From: an uncultured Ruminococcus sp.
Lineage (GTDB): Bacteria; Bacillota; Clostridia; Oscillospirales; Acutalibacteraceae
Assembly: GCA_946414115.1 (NCBI GenBank)
Contig: CAMKNF010000021.1
Location: 1-17,620, forward strand
DNA: 17,620 bases
Direction: 5' to 3'
The position numbers and the translations under genes are program-made. The notes below the pieces were generated by a model. That model did no database searches. It was not told the DNA's origin and saw nothing but the letters and a program-made list of their open reading frames with translations. This document shows positions 6,330 to 13,164 of this stretch, one piece after another; position 1 is the first letter of the stretch, and every line of letters begins with the position of its first letter.

Positions 6330-6564
6330 GAGTAAAAAGTCAGATAAAAAGCACAAACAGTATCCCATTGAGCTTCCGTCACGCAACAGCGAAACAAAGC
6401 GTTCGCCGATTGTTGACGTTGTAAACAACGAAACCTATCCGCTTGAGCTTTCAAACTCACGTCATCAAAGCGGAGTTCATATTGATTCGTTCAACAGCGT
6501 TGCCGAGGTTGTCGCTACCGAAATAGAACCTGATACGGCAGGGCAAACCATTCACGGACAGTAA
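6328..6564 (+). CDS. Small unrecognised basic protein
   Basis: A 78-residue ORF with no family I recognise. It starts SKKSDKKHKQYPIELPSRNS after the initiator and has a middle block VDVVNNETYPLELSNSRHQ and FNSVAEVVATEIE; it is hydrophilic with no signal or membrane segment. Evidence that it is real: codon choice (AAC, AGC, GTT, CTT, GCC) is like neighbouring genes, and AGGTGG lies 8 nt before the TTG. A GTG at 6316 in the same frame lies within that AGGTGG and is less likely. Against: the start is inside a strong hairpin, and the last 50 bases overlap the 3' end of the convergent DUF218 gene. No promoter is clear. Confidence 0.5.
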   Translation: MSKKSDKKHKQYPIELPSRNSETKRSPIVDVVNNETYPLELSNSRHQSGVHIDSFNSVAEVVATEIEPDTAGQTIHGQ

Positions 6565-7294
6565 AAACGGGAAGATAGAGAATTGAAGTGTCGGAGTTCA
6601 CCGCTCCGACATTTCCTTCTATTCCGAGCTGATTCATAATTATCCGCACACGCAGCTGGTGATAAAAGTCGGTTGCAATTGCAAGGTCGGAGTTTAAATT
6701 GTTGTCCTCAATTACCTGCACAGAATTTTTGATATTCTCTGTGGTGTTGGTGGACTTGTCCTCCATAAAAAGTCTGCTTTTGTCTATTCCACGCTTTGTT
6801 AATGTATCGTACATACACTGTGCCTCGCTTGTCGGCTCGTCACTTCCCTGTCCTCCCGAAAGCACTGCGTCTGAACTTTCGTTTTCTTCAAGATATTTCT
6901 GCGCTCCGCTTATTCTTCCGTTTAAGACAGCCGACGGTCCCCAGGGCTTTACCTGTGCGCCGAGCACGACAACCGTTGCGTTTTCTGTGGGAGTCCGCAA
7001 CGCCGCCCACGTCATAAGCGAGGTAACAACAGTTCCGTAAACTGCAAATATGATAAAGCAGACGTTTACAAATCTGTAGAGAAATTTTGTAAATTTATGA
7101 CGGCAGAACAATTTTCTAATCGCCTTGTGAATCGGTGCAACGCTCACGCAGAAAATCCACACGCAAAGCGCCGTTCCGGTAATATTTCCGATATTTATAA
7201 TGCCCTGTCCCATAGGAGCAACCAAAAAACCTGCAAGAATTACTGCAAGTATTGCAAAACTACTGCGTATAATGGTAAAGATAATTTTTTTCAT
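6515..7294 (-). CDS. YdcF/SanA-like membrane protein (DUF218)
   Basis: A 259-residue protein with an N-terminal membrane region (two or three helices: about 5-30, 35-55 and 70-95) and an extracytoplasmic DUF218 domain. The domain begins with ATVVVLGAQVKPWGPSAVLN and has GRISGAQKY, then VLSGGQGSDEPTSEAQCMYD (SGG and SEA motifs), DKSRLFMEDKSTNTTENI, and ATDFYHQLRVRI, ending with the typical VREWFALPYQ near the C-terminus. Relatives (SanA, ElyC, YdcF) are linked to cell-envelope integrity; the biochemical role is unsettled. Start ATG at 7294 has GGAG at 7 nt. It overlaps the small ORF tail to tail by 50 bases, and its promoter is divergent from feoA. Confidence 0.9.
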   Translation of the reverse strand: MKKIIFTIIRSSFAILAVILAGFLVAPMGQGIINIGNITGTALCVWIFCVSVAPIHKAIRKLFCRHKFTKFLYRFVNVCFIIFAVYGTVVTSLMTWAALRTPTENATVVVLGAQVKPWGPSAVLNGRISGAQKYLEENESSDAVLSGGQGSDEPTSEAQCMYDTLTKRGIDKSRLFMEDKSTNTTENIKNSVQVIEDNNLNSDLAIATDFYHQLRVRIIMNQLGIEGNVGAVNSDTSILYLPVFTVREWFALPYQVLFR

Positions 7295-7323
7295 AATTAC
7301 ACTCCATACTCTGAATTGATATT

Positions 7324-7352
7324 ATTCTACCATACATAAAAACCAATTTCCA
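7324..7352 (-). promoter_or_regulatory. Possible promoter of the DUF218 gene
   Basis: Minus strand TGGAAA (7352-7347), 17-bp spacer, TAGAAT (7329-7324), 30 nt before the start codon. Two mismatches in the -35, one in the -10; moderate support only. Confidence 0.4.
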
Positions 7353-7370
7353 CACTTTTGTCGGATATTG

Positions 7371-7399
7371 TTGCATTTTAATTTAAAATGTGGTAAAAT
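7371..7399 (+). promoter_or_regulatory. feoAB promoter
   Basis: TTGCAT (7371-7376), 17-bp spacer, TAAAAT (7394-7399), 38 nt before the feoA ATG. A near-perfect 22-bp palindrome begins one base after the -10. Confidence 0.7.
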
Positions 7400-7421
7400 A
7401 CAGTTAGATTAAGCTAACTGT
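7400..7421. promoter_or_regulatory. 22-bp palindrome at the feo start site, probable metal-repressor operator
   Basis: ACAGTTAG-ATTAAG-CTAACTGT: the 8-bp arms are perfect and the inner TTAA is self-complementary, leaving one mismatched pair in 22. It covers the expected transcription start, where a bound repressor would block feo expression. The GTTAG..CTAAC halves resemble DtxR/MntR-type (iron or manganese) operators; the identity of the regulator is inferred, not seen. Confidence 0.65.
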
Positions 7422-7437
7422 AAAAAGAGGTAATTTA

Positions 7438-7662
7438 ATGAAAACTCTTGATGATTTAAAGCTCGGTCAGACGGGCGTTGTTTCACGTCTTGGGTCATCG
7501 GGCGCACTTCGCAGGCGTATAATTGATATGGGAATAACTCCCGGTGCAACGGTGAAAAAGCTGAAAACTGCACCGTTCGGCGACCCGATTGTAATAATTG
7601 TGAGAGGGTATGAGCTGAGCCTGCGTGTGAGCGAGGCAAAAGAAATTTTCCTTGAGGATTGA
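7438..7662 (+). CDS. feoA: FeoA, ferrous iron uptake accessory protein
   Basis: A 74-residue SH3-like protein, standard length for FeoA. Features are KLGQTGVVSRLGSSGALRRR, then IIDMGITPGATVKKLKTAPF, GDPIVIIVRGYELSLR (the typical MGxTPG.V and GDP.....RG..L.LR motifs) and a final SEAKEIFLED. It works with FeoB in Fe(II) import, probably binding its cytoplasmic side. Start ATG at 7438 follows AGAGG at 8 nt. It ends 5 bases before the feoB ATG, in an operon with feoB and a Cys-rich membrane protein, under a promoter with an operator-like palindrome. Confidence 0.95.
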   Translation: MKTLDDLKLGQTGVVSRLGSSGALRRRIIDMGITPGATVKKLKTAPFGDPIVIIVRGYELSLRVSEAKEIFLED

Positions 7663-7667
7663 TATAT

Positions 7668-9704
7668 ATGGAAAGTAATCAGGACAAAAGCAAAACGATA
7701 AACGTTGTGCTTGCCGGCAACCCGAACTGCGGCAAGACAACGCTTTTTAACCAGCTTACGGGAAGCAAGCAGTACGTCGGCAACTGGCCGGGCGTTACCG
7801 TTGAAAAGAAGTCGGGCAAGGTGAGAAATTCACTCGGGCGTGATATTGAGGTTGTGGATTTGCCGGGAATTTACTCGCTGTCACCCTACACGCCCGAGGA
7901 AATTGTTACACGAAACTGCCTTTTAAACGACGACCCCGACGTCATAATTGACATAATCGACGCAACGAATTTAGAGAGAAATCTCTACCTTACAACACAG
8001 CTTGCGGAGCTTGCAAGACCGATTGTAATTGCGCTGAATATGTGCGATTTACTCGAAAAAAACGGCGACAAAATCGACATTCCTTTTCTTGAAAAACAGC
8101 TCGGAATACCGATTGTACCTATTTCGGCGAGCAAAAATGTGGGTATCGACAAGCTTGTTGAAAAGGTTGTACAGCTTTACGACAACGGAAAATACGTTCC
8201 CGTAAAGAACATTTACTCCTACGAGGTTGACAGAATCCTGCGTGAGATTGAGGATGCGCTTGAGGACATAAAACAGCACAGCTACCACCGCAAACGCTGG
8301 ACGGCTGTAAAGCTTTTTGAGGGCGACAAGGTAACGTGGAATCACTACAATTTCACCGACAAGCAGAAGGCACACATCAACCTGCACGTTGACGAAATTC
8401 ACACTTCAAAAAACGTTGACCGTGAGATGATTATTGCCGACGAACGGTACAAATACATATGCTCGATTACGCAAAAGGCGGTCACACGAAAGCGGCCTGC
8501 CGACTATTTAAGCGTATCGGACAAAATCGACAAGGTTGTCACAAACAGATTTTTTGCACTGCCGTTCTTCTTAATCGTTATGCTTATGGTGTTTGCGGTC
8601 ACCTTCGGCGCACCGGGAACACTTTTGCGTGACGGCGCAACATATCTCATAACCGACTTACTCGGCGGAGGATTACAGTCGTTCCTCGTTTCGGTAAACG
8701 CATCCGAGTGGGCGCAAAGCCTTGTGATTGACGGAATAATCGCAGGCGTAGGCTCGGTAATCTCATTCCTGCCGCAGATTATGCTTTTGTTTACCCTGCT
8801 GTCACTGCTCGAGGACAGCGGATATATGTCACGAGCGGCGTTCATTATGGATAAGCTGTTACGCTACATAGGACTTTCGGGCAGAGCGTTTGTGCCTATG
8901 CTTATGGGATTTGGCTGTACCGTTCCCGCTGTTCTGGCAACAAGAACGCTTGAAAATCAAAAGGACAAACGGCTTACAATTCTCATCACTCCGTTTATGT
9001 CCTGCTCGGCAAAAATGCCCGTTTATCTGCTGTTTATCTCGTACTTCTTCCCCGACTGCGGACCGCTTGTAATTTTCGGAATCTACATTCTCGGAATGGT
9101 TGTCGGCGTGCTTACGGCTCTGCTGTTCAAGAGTACGATTTTAAAGGGCAAAAATGCTCCGTTTGTTATGGAGCTTCCTCCCTACCGTATGCCCTCGCCG
9201 AAGAGCCTTTGGCTTCACGTCTGGGACAGACTCAAGGACTTCCTTGTAAGAGCAGGAACGGTGCTTTTGGGAGCATCAATCCTTATCTGGTTCTTGCAGA
9301 GTTTTAATTTCTCAATGCAGATGGTTTCACCCGACGAAAGTATGCTTGCGTCAATCGGCAAGTTCATCGCTCCGGTATTTTCAATCTGCGGCTTCGGCGA
9401 CTGGAGAGCCTCGGTATCGCTCGTTACGGGCATTGCCGCAAAGGAAAGCGTAGCGTCAACCCTTGCGGTTCTCTACCCCGGAGCAAGCCTTGCAAGCGCA
9501 TTTTCTCCGCTTTCGGCTTTCTCGTTCCTCGTTTTCGTTCTGCTCTACACACCCTGTGTTGCCGCTCTTTCTGCAATCCGCAAGGAAATGGGCAGTGCAA
9601 AGTGGACGGCTGTAACGATTGTTTATCAGATTTTCGTTGCGTGGCTTGCGTCAGCGCTCGTTTACCAGTTCGGCACGCTTATTATGAACATAGGAATGAT
9701 GTAA
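7668..9704 (+). CDS. feoB: FeoB, ferrous iron transporter
   Basis: A 678-residue GTPase-coupled Fe(II) importer. The N-terminal G domain shows G1 GNPNCGKTT (17-25), G2 Thr in NWPGVTVEKKSG, G3 DLPG (64-67), G4 NMCD (124-127) and G5 SAS (153-155). A spacer (GDI) region follows to about 275, then the transmembrane part with Gate regions (PFLIVMLMVFAVTFG-like start, GRAFVPMLMGFGCTVPA, PFMSCSAKMPVYLLF, TGIAAKESVASTLAVLYPG). The Cys in GFGCTVPA and in FMSCSAKMP are the conserved pore Cys. Start: the frame is open from a TTG at 7659, but that lies within 1 nt of the GAGG; the ATG at 7668 is 10 nt away and is chosen. Middle gene of the feo operon. Confidence 0.97.
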   Translation: MESNQDKSKTINVVLAGNPNCGKTTLFNQLTGSKQYVGNWPGVTVEKKSGKVRNSLGRDIEVVDLPGIYSLSPYTPEEIVTRNCLLNDDPDVIIDIIDATNLERNLYLTTQLAELARPIVIALNMCDLLEKNGDKIDIPFLEKQLGIPIVPISASKNVGIDKLVEKVVQLYDNGKYVPVKNIYSYEVDRILREIEDALEDIKQHSYHRKRWTAVKLFEGDKVTWNHYNFTDKQKAHINLHVDEIHTSKNVDREMIIADERYKYICSITQKAVTRKRPADYLSVSDKIDKVVTNRFFALPFFLIVMLMVFAVTFGAPGTLLRDGATYLITDLLGGGLQSFLVSVNASEWAQSLVIDGIIAGVGSVISFLPQIMLLFTLLSLLEDSGYMSRAAFIMDKLLRYIGLSGRAFVPMLMGFGCTVPAVLATRTLENQKDKRLTILITPFMSCSAKMPVYLLFISYFFPDCGPLVIFGIYILGMVVGVLTALLFKSTILKGKNAPFVMELPPYRMPSPKSLWLHVWDRLKDFLVRAGTVLLGASILIWFLQSFNFSMQMVSPDESMLASIGKFIAPVFSICGFGDWRASVSLVTGIAAKESVASTLAVLYPGASLASAFSPLSAFSFLVFVLLYTPCVAALSAIRKEMGSAKWTAVTIVYQIFVAWLASALVYQFGTLIMNIGMM

Positions 9705-9875
9705 ATGATTTTCGGAATACCGATTGCCGACATCATAATCGGCATAATAGCAGTGCTCCTTGTAGGACTGTGCATATACTCAATTATCAGGAAAAAGAAA
9801 AAATGCTGTACAAAATGCAGCGGCTGTCCGTACTCGGGAAAGTGCGGCGGCAGTTGTGAAAACAGCGTAAAGTAA
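9705..9875 (+). CDS. FeoB-associated Cys-rich membrane protein
   Basis: A 56-residue protein beginning immediately after the feoB stop (TAA then ATG). One N-terminal membrane helix (IADIIIGIIAVLLVGLCIYS, about 8-27) is followed by a basic KKKK stop-transfer segment and a Cys-rich tail CCTKCSGCPYSGKCGGSC, with seven Cys in the protein including the one in the helix. This layout is the FeoB-associated Cys-rich membrane protein of Firmicutes/Bacteroidetes feo operons, thought to replace or accompany FeoC. The Cys tail probably binds iron or an Fe-S cluster on the cytoplasmic side; that role is inferred. It ends just before the operon terminator. Confidence 0.9.
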   Translation: MIFGIPIADIIIGIIAVLLVGLCIYSIIRKKKKCCTKCSGCPYSGKCGGSCENSVK

Positions 9876-9878
9876 GAA

Positions 9879-9922
9879 ACGGCAGGAATTGCGATTTGCA
9901 GTTCCTGCCGTCTTATTGTTTA
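9879..9922 (+). terminator. feo operon terminator
   Basis: ACGGCAGGAA (9879-9888) and TTCCTGCCGT (9902-9911) form a perfect 10-bp stem around a 13-base loop, followed by TCTTATTGTTTAT. It begins 3 bases after the Cys-rich protein stop. Convergent with the hydrogenase gene, whose stop lies 17 bases beyond the T-rich tail; it may also serve that gene in the other direction. Confidence 0.85.
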
Positions 9923-9938
9923 TAATTCAATTTACAGA

Positions 9939-11483
9939 TTATGTGTTATCGTTCTTGTAGTCGAACTCGTGGTACATATTTTCAAGCGTTGAAAGTGCGC
10001 TGATAAACGGTGTTTCAACAGAGCCTTCAAAATTGGTTTCTTTCTTGCTCTTGAGCACTTCCATAGCCGACTTGTCGGGAACGTTGATTGTTCCTGCGCC
10101 TGCAACGCATCCGCCGGGGCAAGCCATACCCTCAAGCAGATAGCCGTTGTACTTTCCTGCCTTTGCCATTCTCAGCAGCTTTGCGCACTCGTCAAGACCC
10201 TGTGCGTTGGCAACCTTTACCTCGCACTCGGGGTTGAGCTTTGAAATTGCGTTTACAACTGCCTTTGCAACGCCGCCGCTTACTGCAAAGCCTCTGCCGT
10301 CGGCACTTGAGAACGAAAGCTTTTCTTCGTCCTCGGGGAGAGCTGCAAAGTCAACCTCTTTTGCCGAGAACATACCTGCAACCTCTTCAAAGGTGAGTAC
10401 AAAGTCGATGTCGCTTCGGATACTTCTGCGGCTTGCTTCAAGCTTTTTAGCGGCGCACGGTCCGATAAACACAACCTTACAACCGGGATACTGTTTCTTC
10501 GTAAGTCTGCCCGTAAGCACCATGGGCGTGAGCGCCATTGAAATGTTCTGTGCGATTGTCGGGAAGTTCTTTTTTGCCATCATACTCCACGCAGGACAGC
10601 ACGAAGTCGCCATAAACGGCTGTTTTGCAGGAACCTCCTCCATAAAGTCCTTTGCTTCCTCAACGGTACAAAGGTCAGCGCCGACTGCAACCTCGACAAC
10701 GTCAGCAAAGCCGAGAGCCTTGAAAGCGTTGCGGATTTTGCTTGACGGAAGTCCGTTAAACTGACCTGCAACAGCAGGGGCAACAGCCGCATAAACGGGA
10801 GTATCGCTCTGAATAGCCATAATAGTCTGGAAAATCTGGCTCTTGTCAACAATTGCGCTGAAAGGACAGCTTACAAGGCACATACCGCAGGAAACGCACT
10901 TGTCATAGTCAATTTCTGCTCTGCCGTGTTCATCGCTGTGGATAGCCTTCATTCCGCAGGCGGCGGCACAGGGACGCTCCTGCTTGATGATAGCGTTGTA
11001 AGGACAAGCGCTTTTGCACTTTCCGCACTTAATACATTTTTCGTCGTCAATTACCGATTTGCCGTGCTGAATTGAAATTGCGCCCTTGGGGCAAACCTCG
11101 GTGCAGGGGTGCTCAAGACAGCCCTGACAGCCGTCGCTGACAAACACACGCTTTTCGGGACAGCTGTGGCAGGCAAATTTTATGATATTGATGAGCGGAG
11201 GAGCGTAAAACTTTTCGTCAACCATACTTTCCTCAACGCCTGTTGAAACGGGAGCCTGCTCGTGAACAGGGAGCAGTGGAAGTCCCATTGCAAGACGAAG
11301 TCTTTCGCCTACGATTGCTCTTTCAAGGAAGATACTTTCACGATATGTAGAAATCTCGCCGGGGATAATCTTGTATGGCAGAGTTTCAAACTTCGAATAG
11401 TCGCCACCCTCATATGCAAAGCGTGCAACCTCGGTGAATATCTGGTGGCGGATTTTTGTTTTTGACGAATAAAGTCCTCTCAT
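9939..11483 (-). CDS. [FeFe]-hydrogenase, monomeric, group B-like
   Basis: A 514-residue iron-only hydrogenase expected to produce or take up H2 with ferredoxin. The N-terminal half has four Cys-rich ferredoxin-type segments: CQGCLEHPCTEVCP (119-132), CIKCGKCKSACP (150-161), CAAACGMKAI (172-181) and CVSCGMCLVSCP (196-207). The H-cluster motifs are TSCCPAW (293-299), IGPCAAKKLEA (340-350) and EGMACPGGCVAGAG (451-464). The VAGAG rather than NGGGQ ending of L3 and the N-terminal arrangement fit group B rather than the well-studied group A enzymes. No NADH-binding or membrane partner genes are adjacent. Start: the ATG at 11483 has AAAGG at 9 nt; an ATG 9 nt further up directly abuts that site. 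Maturases HydE/F/G are not in the window. Confidence 0.9.
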   Translation of the reverse strand: MRGLYSSKTKIRHQIFTEVARFAYEGGDYSKFETLPYKIIPGEISTYRESIFLERAIVGERLRLAMGLPLLPVHEQAPVSTGVEESMVDEKFYAPPLINIIKFACHSCPEKRVFVSDGCQGCLEHPCTEVCPKGAISIQHGKSVIDDEKCIKCGKCKSACPYNAIIKQERPCAAACGMKAIHSDEHGRAEIDYDKCVSCGMCLVSCPFSAIVDKSQIFQTIMAIQSDTPVYAAVAPAVAGQFNGLPSSKIRNAFKALGFADVVEVAVGADLCTVEEAKDFMEEVPAKQPFMATSCCPAWSMMAKKNFPTIAQNISMALTPMVLTGRLTKKQYPGCKVVFIGPCAAKKLEASRRSIRSDIDFVLTFEEVAGMFSAKEVDFAALPEDEEKLSFSSADGRGFAVSGGVAKAVVNAISKLNPECEVKVANAQGLDECAKLLRMAKAGKYNGYLLEGMACPGGCVAGAGTINVPDKSAMEVLKSKKETNFEGSVETPFISALSTLENMYHEFDYKNDNT

Positions 11484-11544
11484 CGTACTCATCCTTTCGC
11501 TGTGTTTATCTTTGTAGATTTTTTAACAATCTTGTACATACATA

Positions 11545-11573
11545 ATTATACAACAGCTTTTTGTCAAATTCAA
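11545..11573 (-). promoter_or_regulatory. Probable promoter of the hydrogenase
   Basis: Minus strand TTGAAT (11573-11568), 17-bp spacer, TATAAT (11550-11545), about 60 nt upstream of the ATG. A TTGACA inside the spacer is only 11 bp from the -10 and is not usable with it. Confidence 0.6.
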
Positions 11574-11702
11574 CAGATATTTTACCCCCGTTTTAAAATT
11601 CACACCTTATTCTAAATCTATTATGACAAGCCGCTATATTTGTTATTTTTCCACAATAGAAAGGACAGTAATTAGCAGTTGTGACAATAAAAGTAAATCA
11701 TG

Positions 11703-11731
11703 TTGACTTTTGCGGTAAATTGTTCTATTAT
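11703..11731 (+). promoter_or_regulatory. Promoter of the zinc-ribbon membrane protein
   Basis: TTGACT (11703-11708), 17-bp spacer, TATTAT (11726-11731), 46 nt before the ATG at 11778. It shows that an in-frame ATG at 11700 cannot be the start. Confidence 0.7.
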
Positions 11732-11777
11732 ATACTTGAAATGTAATACTCATATTAACACAATAAGGAGTGATTTT

Positions 11778-12716
11778 ATGAAATGCCCCAACTGCGGTTT
11801 TAACTGTGATGACAAATACTGCGCAATGTGCGGAACAAAAATGCCCGAACAGGTTGTTAATTCAAATTCGAATCCGTATGAAAGCGCACCCATAAACAAT
11901 AATAATTTTCAGTCTGAAAATATAAATCAGCCGAACACTCCCGATTTCAGTGCAGGCTTTGGCAATCCTAATCCATACAATCAACCCCAGCCACCCTTAA
12001 ACAACGCAAATTCATATCCTAATAATTTTCAAGGCAGTGCACCGAATATGCCGCAGGGCAGAATGCCTGTTCCTCCCGCATATCCCGCACCCCCTCAATA
12101 CAGCAACGCACCGAAAAAGAAAAGCAAGGCTCTTCCGATTATTCTGACCTGTCTTATTGCCGCTGTCATTGTTGCAGGTGCTGTTATCAGCATTTATTCT
12201 GCTTGCACATATAACAAGTCAATCATAACCGATTTGTTCGGGGAAAATTCGGAAAATTACGATGACTTATACATTGACAACGAATACTATCCCGATACGG
12301 AATATATTGAAGACGTTGAAACTCACAAAATCGGCGAAACCAAGGAGCTTCCCGACTGCAAAGTTACCCTTAAAAAGGTAGAAAAAGACAAATCAGCAGA
12401 AGAAAGCAAAACAGGCAACAGCCGCACAAAGTTTGTATTCGAGATTGAAAACACAACCGATATTGAGATAACTCCCCACTCTATTTGGTGTGATGCAACA
12501 AATGCCAATGGAGGTACTTCATTTGAATGGCTGTCAGACAATCTTGAAACCGATGATGATACTTTTTCCGACTATATTGTCCTTGAACCTAACGAAAAGA
12601 AAGAGCTTATCTTTGAATATTCCGTACCTAATGACACTGAAAAAATCCGGCTTGATTTAAGCTTTAACAGTGACGGAGATAAGTACGAATACAGCGGAAC
12701 TTTTGTAGCCGAATAA
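11778..12716 (+). CDS. Zinc-ribbon, single-pass membrane protein with C-terminal extracellular domain
   Basis: A 312-residue protein in three parts. Residues 1-22 form a small zinc ribbon (MKCPNCGFNCDDKYCAMCG: CxxC and CxxC pairs). Residues 23-112 are a low-complexity Asn/Pro/Tyr-rich linker. A basic KKKSK segment leads into a membrane helix (about 118-141). Outside, an acidic stretch (NSENYDDLYIDNEYYPDTEY) precedes a beta-rich domain (about 180-312) of DUF4352/telokin-like appearance (KFVFEIENTTDIEI.., LEPNEKKELIFEYSV.., YSGTFVAE). Such proteins are common in clostridia; the function is unknown. Start ATG has AAGGAG at 7-8 nt. No operon partners. Confidence 0.85.
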   Translation: MKCPNCGFNCDDKYCAMCGTKMPEQVVNSNSNPYESAPINNNNFQSENINQPNTPDFSAGFGNPNPYNQPQPPLNNANSYPNNFQGSAPNMPQGRMPVPPAYPAPPQYSNAPKKKSKALPIILTCLIAAVIVAGAVISIYSACTYNKSIITDLFGENSENYDDLYIDNEYYPDTEYIEDVETHKIGETKELPDCKVTLKKVEKDKSAEESKTGNSRTKFVFEIENTTDIEITPHSIWCDATNANGGTSFEWLSDNLETDDDTFSDYIVLEPNEKKELIFEYSVPNDTEKIRLDLSFNSDGDKYEYSGTFVAE

Positions 12717-12766
12717 CCGCCGATCACCTCGAAGCGCAAGGTTAAAAATCAGTTCAGTCAGTAATA

Positions 12767-13087
12767 TAAACTATAATTTAGCATTGAGTTATAACTAACG
12801 TTGACGTAGGGACACGGCGTGCCGTGTCCACACAAAAATTGCATTGCAATTTTTGTGAATGGGACGTCTGGGAAGCCGTCCCCTACGGAAGTGTTTATTT
12901 TTCTCTATAACTACGGTTTAATCGGTATAGTTTGATTGTCACTGCGGACACGGCACGCCGTGTCCCTACGACTGTAACACAAACGTTGCCTATATATCAA
13001 CTTAAAATTCGGGCAACCGTTTTATCCAAACAAACCGACTTTTCCACTCGATTTGCCTGCCGAGGCACTCGGCTAAATTATAGTTTA
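12767..13087. mobile_element. Possible MITE-like element with 16-bp perfect terminal inverted repeats
   Basis: TAAACTATAATTTAGC (12767-12782) and its exact reverse complement GCTAAATTATAGTTTA (13072-13087) bracket 321 bp. Inside lie a 25-bp perfect inverted repeat pair (12805-12829 and 12946-12970) and two smaller hairpins. No ORF of coding character and no transposase is present. Flanking target duplication is not clear (only TA-type), so a mobile origin is a hypothesis; the inverted repeats themselves are certain. Confidence 0.5.
12805..12970. repeat. Palindromic repeat cluster (CGTAGGGACACGG family)
   Basis: Three units with a CGTAGGG start: 12805-12829 on plus; 12887-12861 on minus; 12970-12946 on minus, which is the exact reverse complement of the first. 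Each unit is itself a near-palindrome (GGACACGGC..GCCGTGTCC, or GGGACG..CGTCCC). Between the first two lies a separate near-perfect hairpin CACAAAAATTGCA-T-TGCAATTTTTGTG (12831-12857). Non-coding; related in design to 6079-6159. Confidence 0.85.
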
Positions 13088-13119
13088 GCATAATAAACCA
13101 TATAACCAAACAAAACAAT

Positions 13120-13153
13120 CCGCAGAGTGCTGTAAAAACACTCTGCGGTTTTT
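13120..13153 (+). terminator. Terminator between the repeat region and the tail genes
   Basis: CCGCAGAGTG (13120-13129) and CACTCTGCGG (13139-13148) form a perfect 10-bp stem with a 9-base loop, followed by TTTTT on plus. On minus it lies 17 nt after the stop of the last tail gene and is followed by ATTGTTTTG, so it may end that operon as well (bidirectional). Confidence 0.85.
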
Positions 13154-13164
13154 ATTTGCGGATA

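Noticed and set aside
10147..10764. 205-residue open frame on plus opposite the hydrogenase
   Set aside because: Antisense to the [FeFe]-hydrogenase; Ser/Ala/Thr-rich shadow translation with no motif.
11510..11545. Possible Rex (NADH-redox) operator before the hydrogenase
   Set aside because: One TTGTTAA half-site is present near 11525-11531, but no proper inverted second half at the right spacing was found.
11700..11777. 26-residue N-terminal extension of the zinc-ribbon protein
   Set aside because: It would start before the -35 of the gene's own promoter; the ATG at 11778 has AAGGAG and begins directly with the zinc ribbon.
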